30,432 nucleotides of DNA, taken from contig DGYN01000116.1 of assembly GCA_002398405.1 (NCBI GenBank), forward strand, positions 1,107 through 31,538, written 5' to 3'. Positions 23,607-30,432 of the stretch are shown piece after piece (within the stretch, counting starts at the first letter, position 1; the number at the start of each line of letters is the position of its first letter). A program made the position numbers and the translations under genes. Source of the stretch: Caulobacteraceae bacterium UBA5005 (GTDB lineage: Bacteria; Pseudomonadota; Alphaproteobacteria; Caulobacterales; Caulobacteraceae). Below the pieces are notes generated by a model that saw only the letters and a list, made by a program, of their open reading frames with translations, made no database searches and was not told where the DNA came from.

Positions 23607-23685
23607 GAGGGCCGGCGCGTCTGGCGGCGGAAGACCGCGCAGATACGATGGATCACCGTGCGGGAATGCTCGGCGACCGGCCCTC
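23607..23685 (-). promoter_or_regulatory. rpsF leader RNA structure, candidate S6:S18 autoregulatory element
   Basis: In the minus-strand mRNA, GAGGGCCGG (23685-23677) is perfectly complementary to CCGGCCCTC (23615-23607), close upstream of the ribosome site. Next to the 3' arm lies a hairpin, GCGC-G-GTCT (23640-23632) pairing with AGAC-GCGC (23622-23615), with a single bulged G and the loop TCCGCCGCC, which contains CCG. S6:S18-binding leaders are known to present a CCG element in a structured hairpin. The structure is visible; its protein binding is inferred. Confidence 0.55.
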
Positions 23686-23697
23686 GATGAGGGGCGG

Positions 23698-23726
23698 CTG
23701 ATACTCAAGAAGGGCGTTGAAGGCAA
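23698..23726 (-). promoter_or_regulatory. candidate promoter of the rpsF operon
   Basis: On the minus strand TTGCCT (23726-23721) is followed after 17 bp by TATCAG (23703-23698), matching 4 of 6 positions of a -10 box. Transcription would begin just before the paired leader structure. The match is moderate. Confidence 0.35.
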
Positions 23727-23788
23727 GGGCGCACCTGGACTTGGCTTTTCCGGCCGGTAGGTTGCTCACCCTGAGGTGGAGGGATCCC

Positions 23789-24358
23789 TTGAAGTTCCGA
23801 ACTGTAATAGCCGCTGCGGCGGCCACGCTTTTTGCCACCGCGCCCTTGGCGGCCGGCGCGCAGACCGCCAAACCGGCAGCTGCGGCGAACGACGCAGAGT
23901 TTCAGGAAAAGCTGGCCCTGACCAAGCGGTACATCGCGGCCATCGAGCTAACCGAGACCCTGGACTCCACGCTCAAGGCCATGATGCCGATGCTGCTGAA
24001 CGACATCGCACGGGTGGAGGGGCTGTCGCCGTCATCGCCCAAGGTGCGCGAGTTGCAGGAGGCCGTTACCCAAAGCGTCCTGGAGAGCGCCGCGATCCTG
24101 ATGCCCCGCTATTTCGACCGCATGGCCGAAGTCTATGCCCGCGCCTTCTCAAAGGAAGAGCTGGAGGCCCTGGTCACGTTCTACGACTCTGAGATGGGCC
24201 GATCGATCACGGCAAAGGGACGGGGAGTAGTTCCCGACGCGGCGCGCGAGATGGAGGCCCTGATGCCCGGCTATCAGGCGGACATTCTGACCAGGCTCTG
24301 CAAGCGGTATGAATGTTCCGCGCCTCTAAAGGCGCAGGCCCGCCCCTCGAGCACCTGA
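23789..24358 (+). CDS. secreted DUF2059-domain protein (TTG start)
   Basis: This 189-aa protein has a signal peptide (initiator plus KFRTVIAAAAATLFATAPL, then AAGAQ). A helical DUF2059 domain follows, with the motif FSKEELEALVTFYDSEMGRS near residue 125. The domain is common in exported proteobacterial proteins of unknown function. The start is a TTG at 23789: GGAGGG (23778-23783) sits 5 bp before it, and the resulting N-terminus is an ordinary signal sequence. The longer open frame from 23717 would put 24 extra residues before the signal. The C-terminus has two cysteines nearby (LCKRYEC) that may form a disulfide. The gene converges with the peroxiredoxin gene. Confidence 0.82.
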   Translation: MKFRTVIAAAAATLFATAPLAAGAQTAKPAAAANDAEFQEKLALTKRYIAAIELTETLDSTLKAMMPMLLNDIARVEGLSPSSPKVRELQEAVTQSVLESAAILMPRYFDRMAEVYARAFSKEELEALVTFYDSEMGRSITAKGRGVVPDAAREMEALMPGYQADILTRLCKRYECSAPLKAQARPSST

Positions 24359-24380
24359 GGCGCCGAGGGACGATCCCGAT

Positions 24381-24962
24381 CTACTTCTTGGCCTTGAGTT
24401 CCTCGACCGCCTTCAGCGTGTTCTCGACGTGGCCGTCGGGGCGGGCGTTGACGTAGGCCAGGGTGATCTTGCCGTCCTTGGCGACCACGTAGGAAGTGCG
24501 GTTGGACCAGTCGGGGCGGGTGGCCGACAGGACCGAGTCATAGGCGCGCACGGTCTCGCCGCTAACGGCCATCACCGGGAACTTGCCGCTGCAGTGGGTG
24601 GAGGAGAACTCCTTTACCGCATCGTCGAGGCTGGCGGCCATCTTGCCGTCGGCGCGGTCGCTGGTCCCGTGGCCGCCGGTCAGGCCGACGACGGTGGCGC
24701 CGGCGGCCGCGAACTTATCCATCGAGTCGGCGAAGGCCTTGGCTTCGATGTTGCAGCCGGCGGTGTAGGCGCCCGGGAAGAAGAACAGCACGACCGGGCC
24801 CTTGCCGAGCGCGGTCTTGAGGTTGAACGGCTGAGCCTTGCCGGCGATGTAGACCGTGCCTGACAGGGCGGGGGCCGTGGCGCCGGTGGCGAGCGTCGCG
24901 AAGGCGGGGGCGACCGCGACGGCGAGGGCGGCGATCGTTGCGCCGACGAAGATTCTTTTCAT
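24381..24962 (-). CDS. exported peroxiredoxin (AhpC/TSA, BCP-like)
   Basis: Peroxiredoxins reduce peroxides through a reactive cysteine. The 193-aa protein begins with a signal peptide (MKRIFVGATIAALAVAVAPA, then FA). The thioredoxin fold has the PxxxTxxC motif as PGAYTAGC, with peroxidatic Cys70, and a probable resolving Cys124 in STHCSGKF. An Arg near SATRPDW can complete the site. The usual Thr-Pro-Gly-Cys of BCP is Thr-Ala-Gly-Cys here, and the segment after GLT is an unusual GGHGTSDRADG. GGAGG upstream of the ATG at 24962 fixes the start; an open frame to 25073 is not needed. Periplasmic export is less common for this family and suggests defence of the envelope. Confidence 0.88.
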   Translation of the reverse strand: MKRIFVGATIAALAVAVAPAFATLATGATAPALSGTVYIAGKAQPFNLKTALGKGPVVLFFFPGAYTAGCNIEAKAFADSMDKFAAAGATVVGLTGGHGTSDRADGKMAASLDDAVKEFSSTHCSGKFPVMAVSGETVRAYDSVLSATRPDWSNRTSYVVAKDGKITLAYVNARPDGHVENTLKAVEELKAKK

Positions 24963-25119
24963 GTGGAGTCCTCCAAAGATCGGCGCAAGTTTTGACCCAA
25001 TGTGAGGCGTTTGACTAGGCCATGCTTTGCGTACGCCCTGTGCGCGCGATTGGATCAGCTTGCCGCAAAACATTGTTTCGCCTAACCCTCACCGCCGGAT
25101 TCTGCTTGGGATGCGCCTC

Positions 25120-26064
25120 ATGACCTTCGCACTGATTTTCCCGGGCCAGGGCAGCCAGGCCGTGGGCATGGGCGGCGATCTCGCCGACGCCTTTCCCGTG
25201 GCCAAGCACGTCTTCCAGGAGGTCGACGACGCGCTCGGCCAAAAGCTCTTCAAACTGATGCGCGAGGGCCCGCTGGAGGATCTGACCCTCACCGAGAACG
25301 CCCAGCCCGCCCTGATGGCGGTGAGCCTGGCGGTGACGCGGGTCCTGGAAAAGGAATTCGGGGTCGCCGTGGCCAAGGCCGCCTTCGTGGCGGGACACAG
25401 CCTGGGGGAATATTCGGCGCTGGCGGCCGCGGGGGCCATCAGCCTGGCGGATACGGCGCGGCTTTTGAAGCTGCGCGGCCAGGCGATGCAGCGGGCTGTG
25501 CCGGTGGGGAAGGGGGCGATGGCGTCCTTGATCGGGCCCAAGACGGATGTGGCCCTGGCTGAAGAGGCGGCCAAGGCGGGGTCCGAAGTCGGTGTTTGCG
25601 TGGTGGCCAATGACAACAACGCGGGCAATGTCGTGATCTCCGGCGACAAGGCGGCCGTCGACAAGGCCATTGAGAAGGCCAAGGAACTGGGCGCGCGGGC
25701 GATCCCGCTGAATGTCTCGGCGCCGTTCCACTGTCCGCTGATGCAGCCGGCCGCCGACGAGATGGCGCTGGCCTTGGCGTCGGCGGCCATTATCCAGCCG
25801 AGCGCGCCGCTGGTGGCCAACGTCACCGCCCGGCCGGTCCATGATCCTGAAACAATTCGGCGCTTGCTGGTCGAACAGGTCACCGGTCGTGTCCGCTGGC
25901 GGGAAAGCATCGAATGGCTGGCGGGAGAAGGTGGGGTTGCCCGCTTCGCTGAGGCCGGCGCCGGCAAGGTGCTATCGGGCATGGCCAAGCGCATTGCGCC
26001 TGACACTGACGCCGTGGCCCTAAACAGCCCGGCCGACCTCGAAGCATTCGCCAAGTCCCTTTAA
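25120..26064 (+). CDS. fabD: malonyl-CoA:ACP transacylase
   Basis: FabD loads malonate from CoA onto acyl carrier protein for fatty-acid elongation. The 314-aa protein starts MTFALIFPGQGSQAVGMGGD, matching the family start, with GGGA 8 bp before the ATG at 25120; earlier in-frame starts add unrelated residues. The catalytic Ser94 is in GHSLGEYSAL. The Arg in LKLRGQAMQ and the His in SAPFHCPLM complete the site. It is first in the fabD-fabG-acpP-fabF cluster and lies 10 bp before fabG. It diverges from the peroxiredoxin gene across 157 bp. Confidence 0.96.
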   Translation: MTFALIFPGQGSQAVGMGGDLADAFPVAKHVFQEVDDALGQKLFKLMREGPLEDLTLTENAQPALMAVSLAVTRVLEKEFGVAVAKAAFVAGHSLGEYSALAAAGAISLADTARLLKLRGQAMQRAVPVGKGAMASLIGPKTDVALAEEAAKAGSEVGVCVVANDNNAGNVVISGDKAAVDKAIEKAKELGARAIPLNVSAPFHCPLMQPAADEMALALASAAIIQPSAPLVANVTARPVHDPETIRRLLVEQVTGRVRWRESIEWLAGEGGVARFAEAGAGKVLSGMAKRIAPDTDAVALNSPADLEAFAKSL

Positions 26065-26074
26065 AGGAGCGGAC

Positions 26075-26815
26075 ATGTTCGATTTGACCGGCAAGACCGC
26101 GCTCGTAACGGGCGCCACGGGCGGCATCGGAGGGGCGATCGCCCGCGCTCTGCACCGTCAAGGAGCCCATGTCGTACTGTCCGGCACCCGCGCCGAGGCC
26201 CTCGCCGCCCTGGCCGGAGAGCTGCAAAGCCGGGTCTCCACGGTGACGGCCAATCTTTCGGACGCGGAGTCGGTCGATGGGCTGATCGGTGCGGCGGAAG
26301 AGGCGGCCGGCGCTCCGCTGGACATCCTGGTCGCCAACGCCGGCATAACTCGGGACGGCCTTCTACTGCGGATGAAGGATGAGGACTGGGAGGCGGTGAT
26401 CAAGGTCAATCTGGAGAGCTATTTCCGCCTCAGCCGGGCGGCGCTGCGGGGCATGATGAAGCGCCGGGCCGGGCGAATCATCGGCATCACCTCGATCGTC
26501 GGGGTCACCGGCAATGCTGGGCAGACAAACTACGCCGCGTCCAAGGCCGGCATGATCGGCTTTTCCAAGGCCCTGGCCGCCGAGGTCGCGAGCCGTAACG
26601 TTACCGTCAACTGCATCGCGCCGGGCTTCATCGAAAGCCCGATGACCGACGCCCTCAATGAGGCGCAAAAGGCGGGAATTCTGGGCACAATCCCCTCCGC
26701 GCGCCTTGGAACCAGCGAAGAAGTCGCCGCCGCGGTGGTCTATCTGGCCAGCGACGAAGCCGCCTATGTCACGGGCTCGACCTTGCACGTGAACGGCGGC
26801 ATGGCCATGATTTGA
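26075..26815 (+). CDS. fabG: 3-oxoacyl-ACP reductase
   Basis: FabG is the NADPH-dependent ketoreductase of type II fatty-acid synthesis. The 246-aa SDR has TGATGGIG for cofactor binding, the LVANAGITRDGLLLRMKDED segment typical of FabG, and the catalytic Ser-Tyr-Lys in ITSIVGVTGNAGQTNYAASK. It ends with VTGSTLHVNGGMAMI. AAAGGAG precedes the ATG by 6 bp. Its position between fabD and acpP separates it from the general SDR encoded at 13028-13771. Confidence 0.96.
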   Translation: MFDLTGKTALVTGATGGIGGAIARALHRQGAHVVLSGTRAEALAALAGELQSRVSTVTANLSDAESVDGLIGAAEEAAGAPLDILVANAGITRDGLLLRMKDEDWEAVIKVNLESYFRLSRAALRGMMKRRAGRIIGITSIVGVTGNAGQTNYAASKAGMIGFSKALAAEVASRNVTVNCIAPGFIESPMTDALNEAQKAGILGTIPSARLGTSEEVAAAVVYLASDEAAYVTGSTLHVNGGMAMI

Positions 26816-26945
26816 CGAAGCTTAAGCAACGACGATGACCGGCTAGGCGTTCAAAAAGGAACGTGGTAGTCGCAAATCGAAATCAAGGGACGGGCGCCCG
26901 CGGACAAAATACCGCCGGCCCGCTAGACGAAGAGGTAGCTGGTAC

Positions 26946-27182
26946 ATGTCTGACATTCTCGAACGCGTCCGTAAGATCGTCATCGAACACCTGGACGCCG
27001 ATCCTGAGAAGGTCACCGAAAAGGCGGCCTTCATCGACGACCTGGGCGCTGACAGCCTCGACAACGTCGAGCTGGTCATGGCCTTTGAAGAAGAGTTCGA
27101 CATCGAGATCCCGGACGACGCCGCCGAACACATCCAGACCGTCGGCGACGCGGTGAAGTTCATCTCCGAGAAGGTCGGCTAG
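26946..27182 (+). CDS. acpP: acyl carrier protein
   Basis: ACP carries growing acyl chains on a phosphopantetheine arm. The 78-aa acidic protein has the attachment site GADSLDNVELVMAFEEEF with Ser37, and helix 1 begins SDILERVRKIVIEHL. GAGGT lies 9 bp before the ATG. The 130-bp space after fabG is larger than elsewhere in this cluster, consistent with a separate strong promoter for this abundant protein, although I cannot identify its boxes. fabF follows after 30 bp. Confidence 0.97.
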   Translation: MSDILERVRKIVIEHLDADPEKVTEKAAFIDDLGADSLDNVELVMAFEEEFDIEIPDDAAEHIQTVGDAVKFISEKVG

Positions 27183-27212
27183 ACCTTCCAGAGCCGAAAG
27201 GCCCTCAATCCC

Positions 27213-28496
27213 ATGCGCCGCGTCGTCATCACCGGCATCGGACTTCTGACCCCCCTGGGCCAGGGGACCGAGCTTGTGTGGAAAAAACTCCTGGCCGGCC
27301 AGTCTGGCCTTGGCCGGATCAGCCGCTTTGATCCGGAGGGCTACGGCTGCGAGGTGGCCGGCGAGGTGCCGCGCACCGACGGCCGCGGCGGCGGCGGGCC
27401 CGACGTCGAGGGCAGCTTCGATCCCGACCAGACCATGAGCCCGCGTGATCAGCGCCGGGTGGACGACTTCATCCTCTACGCCATGGCCGCCGCCGACGAG
27501 GCGGTGAAGGACAGCGGCTGGGTCGCGGAGAGCGAAGAGGACAAGGTCCGCACCGGGGTCATGATCGGCTCAGGCATCGGCGGCCTTGGAACCATCTCCG
27601 AGACCGCGGTCGAGATGGAGCTTAAAGGGCCCCGCCGGGTGAGCCCGTTCTTCATCCCCTCGGCCCTGATCAATCTGGCGTCGGGACAGGTCTCGATCCG
27701 CTACGGCTTCAAGGGGCCCAACCATTCGGTGGTCACCGCCTGCGCCACCGGCGCCCACGCCATCGGCGATGCCTCGCGCCTGATCCAGGCGGGCGATGCG
27801 GACCTGATGCTGGCGGGCGGGGCCGAAGCCGCGATCTGCAAGGTCGGCGTCGCGGGTTTCGTGGCCTCGCGGGCCATGTCGACCAACTTCAACGACAACC
27901 CCACCAAGGCTTCGCGCCCCTATGACAAGGACCGCGACGGGTTCGTCATGGGCGAGGGCGCCGGCGTCCTGATGCTTGAGGAATACGAGCACGCCAAGAA
28001 GCGTGGGGCCAAGATCTACGCCGAGGTGGCCGGCTATGGGCTGGCGGGGGACGCCTATCACATCACCGCCCCGCACGAGAGCGGCGACGGCGGCTTCCGC
28101 GCCATGCAGGGGGCCCTCGGCCACGCGGGCGTCAAGCCGTCCGAAATCGACTACATCAACGCCCACGGCACCTCGACTCCGCTGGGCGACGAGATCGAGC
28201 TGGGGGCGGTCGAACGCCTGCTGGGCGATGCGGCCGGATCGGCGACCATGTCTTCGACCAAGGGCGCGACGGGCCACCTGCTGGGCGCGGCCGGCGCCAT
28301 TGAGGCGGCCTTCGTGGCGCTGGCCATCCGGGATCAAATCGCGCCGCCGACCATCAATCTGGAGAACCCGTCGGTGGAGACGCCGATCGATCTGGTTCCC
28401 AACAAGGCTAAGCCGATGAAGATCGACATCGCGCTGTCGAACAGCTTCGGATTTGGCGGCACCAACGCCTCCCTGGTGCTTAAGAAAGTCTCGTGA
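27213..28496 (+). CDS. fabF: 3-oxoacyl-ACP synthase II
   Basis: FabF (KAS II) condenses malonyl-ACP with acyl-ACP. The 427-aa protein has the full Cys-His-His triad: Cys177 in VTACATGAHA, His318 in NAHGTSTPLGD and His355 in GATGHLLGAAGA. GFGGTNASLV closes the fold. Compared with E. coli FabF (413 aa) there is a Gly-rich insert near residues 50-70 (RTDGRGGGGPDVEGSFDPDQ). The stop overlaps the mltG start as GTGA. Confidence 0.97.
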   Translation: MRRVVITGIGLLTPLGQGTELVWKKLLAGQSGLGRISRFDPEGYGCEVAGEVPRTDGRGGGGPDVEGSFDPDQTMSPRDQRRVDDFILYAMAAADEAVKDSGWVAESEEDKVRTGVMIGSGIGGLGTISETAVEMELKGPRRVSPFFIPSALINLASGQVSIRYGFKGPNHSVVTACATGAHAIGDASRLIQAGDADLMLAGGAEAAICKVGVAGFVASRAMSTNFNDNPTKASRPYDKDRDGFVMGEGAGVLMLEEYEHAKKRGAKIYAEVAGYGLAGDAYHITAPHESGDGGFRAMQGALGHAGVKPSEIDYINAHGTSTPLGDEIELGAVERLLGDAAGSATMSSTKGATGHLLGAAGAIEAAFVALAIRDQIAPPTINLENPSVETPIDLVPNKAKPMKIDIALSNSFGFGGTNASLVLKKVS

Positions 28497-29557
28497 GCGC
28501 TCCCGGCGTCGGCCTCGTTCGGCGCCTGATGGCCGCGGCCATGGCCGCCGCGGCGACCTTGACCTTTGTCTTTCTGCTTGTGCTCGCCTGGGCGCTCTGG
28601 ACCTACAACGGCCCGGGCCCCGCCTCGAAGGGCGGCGAGGAGACGGTGGTTTTCCTGCGGCCCGGCTCCGGCCTCAATGAGATCGCCTCCACCCTGGAGC
28701 GGGAAGGGGCCGTGCGTTCGGCGCCGATCTTCACCGCCGCGGCCCATCTGACGGGCGCCGGACGTGAGCTGAAGGCCGGAGAGTACGCCTTCCCTTCCAA
28801 GGCCTCGATGTCGGCGGTCCTGGGCAAGATCAAGCGCGGCGAGGTCTTGCGCCGGTTCGTGACCATCCCCGAAGGTGTCACCGCCGAGATGGCGGTCGAG
28901 ATCGTCAAGGCCAGCCCCCTCCTGGTCGGGGACGTGCCAACCCCTCCCGAGGGCGCTCTGCTGCCCGAGACCTATGAGATTCAGCGGGGCCAGGAGCGCT
29001 CGGCGGTGCTGGCCCGGATGATGGATGACCGCGACGAATTGCTGGCCAAGCTCTGGGAGCAGCGGCAGCCGGGCCTGCCCTACGACACGCCGGAAGAGGC
29101 GGTGATCCTGGCGTCCATCGTCGAGAAGGAAACCGCGCTCGCGTCCGAGCGGCCGCGCATCGCCCGAGTGTTCGTCAACCGGCTGCAGCAGGGCATGCGT
29201 CTGCAATCCGACCCGACCATCATCTATGGGATCACCAAGGGCCGGCCGCTGGGACGCGGGATCCGGCTATCGGAACTGCAGACCCCGACGCCTTACAACA
29301 CCTATGCCATCGACGGCCTGCCGCCGACGCCGATCGCCAATCCGGGCCGCGCGGCCCTGGAAGCGGCGCTGAACCCGGCCAAGACCAACGACCTCTATTT
29401 CGTCGCCGACGGCACGGGCGGTCACGTGTTCGCCTCGACGCTGGAGCAGCACAACGCCAATGTCGCCAAATGGCGCCAGATCGAGCGTGACCGCGCTGGC
29501 GCCGACGTGCCGGTGGTCCCGGCGCCGCCGGCCGCCAAGCCGCTGGCGGGTGGCTAG
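28493..29557 (+). CDS. mltG: endolytic murein transglycosylase MltG
   Basis: MltG (YceG) cleaves nascent glycan strands in the inner membrane and helps set their length. The 354-aa protein has a short cytoplasmic head, one transmembrane helix (about residues 12-38), a LysM-like region (VVFLRPGSGLNEIASTLERE) and the catalytic domain. The signature ILASIVEKETALASERPRIA contains the expected catalytic glutamate (Glu211 by position), followed by RLQSDPTIIYG. It starts with GTG at 28493, overlapping the fabF stop. A Pro/Ala-rich tail ends the protein. The fabF-mltG order also occurs in gammaproteobacteria, with pabC between. Confidence 0.95.
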   Translation: MSAPGVGLVRRLMAAAMAAAATLTFVFLLVLAWALWTYNGPGPASKGGEETVVFLRPGSGLNEIASTLEREGAVRSAPIFTAAAHLTGAGRELKAGEYAFPSKASMSAVLGKIKRGEVLRRFVTIPEGVTAEMAVEIVKASPLLVGDVPTPPEGALLPETYEIQRGQERSAVLARMMDDRDELLAKLWEQRQPGLPYDTPEEAVILASIVEKETALASERPRIARVFVNRLQQGMRLQSDPTIIYGITKGRPLGRGIRLSELQTPTPYNTYAIDGLPPTPIANPGRAALEAALNPAKTNDLYFVADGTGGHVFASTLEQHNANVAKWRQIERDRAGADVPVVPAPPAAKPLAGG

Positions 29558-29560
29558 GTC

Positions 29561-30432
29561 ATGACCATTTCGGGGATGACCGGCTTTGCCCGGGTCGAGG
29601 GCGTCCACGGCGCCTGGACCTGGGCGGTCGAGGCGCGCAGCGTCAACGGCCGCAATCTCGAGACCCGCTTTCGCGGCCCGCCTGGCTTCGAGAGCCTGGA
29701 ACGGGTCGCGCGAGAAGGCTCGCAAAGCCGCTTCCAGCGCGGCCAGCTAACGCTCAACGTCCAGGCCAAGCGGGCCGAGACCTCGGGCGAGACCCAGGTC
29801 AATATCGCCACCCTGGAGCGCTACCTGACCGCCGGCGGGCCCTATGTCGCCACCGGCATGGTCGCCAAGCCGACGTTGGACGGTCTGCTGTCGCTGAAGG
29901 GCGTGATCGAGGCCCGCGAGGACGAGGATGACGCCGACACCCGCGCCATCGTCGAAGCCGCCATGGCCGCCTCGATCGCCCAGGCGCTGGACGGTCTGAA
30001 GACCGCGCGCCTGGAGGAGGGCGCGGCGCTCGATCCGGTGCTGAACGGTCTGATCGACAAGATCGAGGCCCTGACGAGCCAGGCTGAACGCGAGGCCGCT
30101 GGCCAGCCGGCCGTGCTGAAAGATCGCTTCGCCCGCCGCATGGCCGAGCTGATCGGCGAGGCCGCCTCCGAGGAGCGCATCGTTCAGGAAGCCGCCGCCC
30201 AGGCCGTCAAGGCCGACGTGCGCGAGGAGCTGGACCGCCTGGCCAGCCACGTGGCGGCGGCGCGCGGTCTGCTGTCGGGCGAGGGGGCGTCGGGCCGCCG
30301 GCTGGACTTCCTCTCCCAGGAATTCATGCGAGAATCCAATACCCTCTGCTCGAAATCGGCCCTGACCGCCTTGACCGCGATCGGTCTGGAGCTGAAGGCC
30401 GTGATCGAACAGTTCCGCGAGCAGGTCCAGAA
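29561..30432 (+). CDS. yicC: YicC family endoribonuclease (3' end cut by window)
   Basis: YicC-like proteins are endoribonucleases implicated in small-RNA turnover. The visible 290 residues begin MTISGMTGFARVEGVHGAWT, include ARSVNGRNLETRFRGP, the diagnostic motif of the family, and end with GRRLDFLSQEFMRESNTLCS and KAVIEQFREQVQ. Homologues finish with a few residues after REQVQN, so the gene is almost complete. The ATG at 29561 comes 3 bp after the mltG stop and has a weak TAGGT site, suggesting coupled translation. In many proteobacteria gmk follows; that would lie outside this window. Confidence 0.93.
   Translation, partial: MTISGMTGFARVEGVHGAWTWAVEARSVNGRNLETRFRGPPGFESLERVAREGSQSRFQRGQLTLNVQAKRAETSGETQVNIATLERYLTAGGPYVATGMVAKPTLDGLLSLKGVIEAREDEDDADTRAIVEAAMAASIAQALDGLKTARLEEGAALDPVLNGLIDKIEALTSQAEREAAGQPAVLKDRFARRMAELIGEAASEERIVQEAAAQAVKADVREELDRLASHVAAARGLLSGEGASGRRLDFLSQEFMRESNTLCSKSALTALTAIGLELKAVIEQFREQVQ

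Noticed and set aside
23588..23656. Extended N-terminus of rpsF.
   Set aside because: This stretch is the structured leader; S6 proteins begin at the MALYEHV position, which has its own AAGGAC.
25080..25114. A minus-strand GCATCCCAA followed by GTTAGG upstream of the peroxiredoxin gene, as a fourth ECF element.
   Set aside because: The spacing is two bases longer than in the three good copies, the second box differs, and the site is over 110 bp from the peroxiredoxin start.
25027..25119. Extended N-terminus of fabD from 25027.
   Set aside because: The 31 extra codons do not resemble FabD, and the family start MTFALIFPGQG has a suitable ribosome site.
26820..26900. Palindromes GCTTAAGC and CGGGCGCCCG before acpP as operator or terminator.
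   Set aside because: They are short, have no loop room or T-run, and I find no matching copies nearby to support a function.

Overview
This 30.4 kb window looks like ordinary chromosome from a GC-rich alphaproteobacterium, most likely Caulobacterales (Caulobacter/Phenylobacterium-like). That placement is an inference from protein style and gene neighbourhoods: radA-cvpA-purF, rpsF-rpsR-rplI, dnaB-alr, a TPR protein-bamB-der, and fabD-fabG-acpP-fabF-mltG-yicC. I see no tRNA, rRNA, CRISPR array, insertion sequence or phage gene. Coding density is very high, and many neighbouring genes overlap by ATGA, GTGA or TGATG.

Layout. 1-4671: a truncated HI0933-type flavoprotein (-), a divergent RluF-like pseudouridine synthase (+), a coupled pair of secreted proteins (- strand: alpha/beta esterase, then an SMP-30-like propeller), and a divergent SRAP/YedK DNA-protein crosslink enzyme (+). 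4672-8317: the accessory-looking part. It holds two very small genes (a 37-aa membrane peptide and a 50-aa secreted peptide), each with its own promoter-like element, then two back-to-back copies of a three-gene cassette: DUF6249-like membrane protein, ECF sigma factor, and a small two-helix membrane protein that is a candidate anti-sigma factor. 8340-13074: panB, then a TPR protein, bamB and der. 13028-18212 (-): radA-cvpA-purF-sodium/bile-acid-symporter-like transporter-SDR, one tightly overlapping operon. 18388-19590 (+): a Yip1-type membrane protein. 19587-23587 (-): the rpsF-rpsR-rplI ribosomal operon with a strong terminator, followed by dnaB-alr. 23789-24962: a secreted DUF2059 protein (+) convergent with an exported peroxiredoxin (-). 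25120-30432 (+): fabD, fabG, acpP, fabF, mltG and yicC, the last cut by the window edge.

The most interesting signal is at 4911-8317. The element GCATCC(A/G)AA-N17-C(T)TAGC occurs three times with identical spacing, upstream of the 37-aa peptide, the 50-aa peptide and the second ECF cassette. It reads like the -35/-10 pair of an ECF sigma factor. This suggests a compact, self-regulated two-sigma envelope-response system whose outputs include two tiny envelope peptides. The two peptide mRNAs also share a leader word and the same first codons. Sigma-factor identity, the anti-sigma role and the inducing signal are inference; the repeated element and the duplicated gene order are visible directly.

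Other notable points are an S6:S18-type leader structure ahead of rpsF, a probable CTG start overlapping the purF stop codon, a TTG start on the DUF2059 gene, and a 47-bp convergent overlap between der and the SDR gene.
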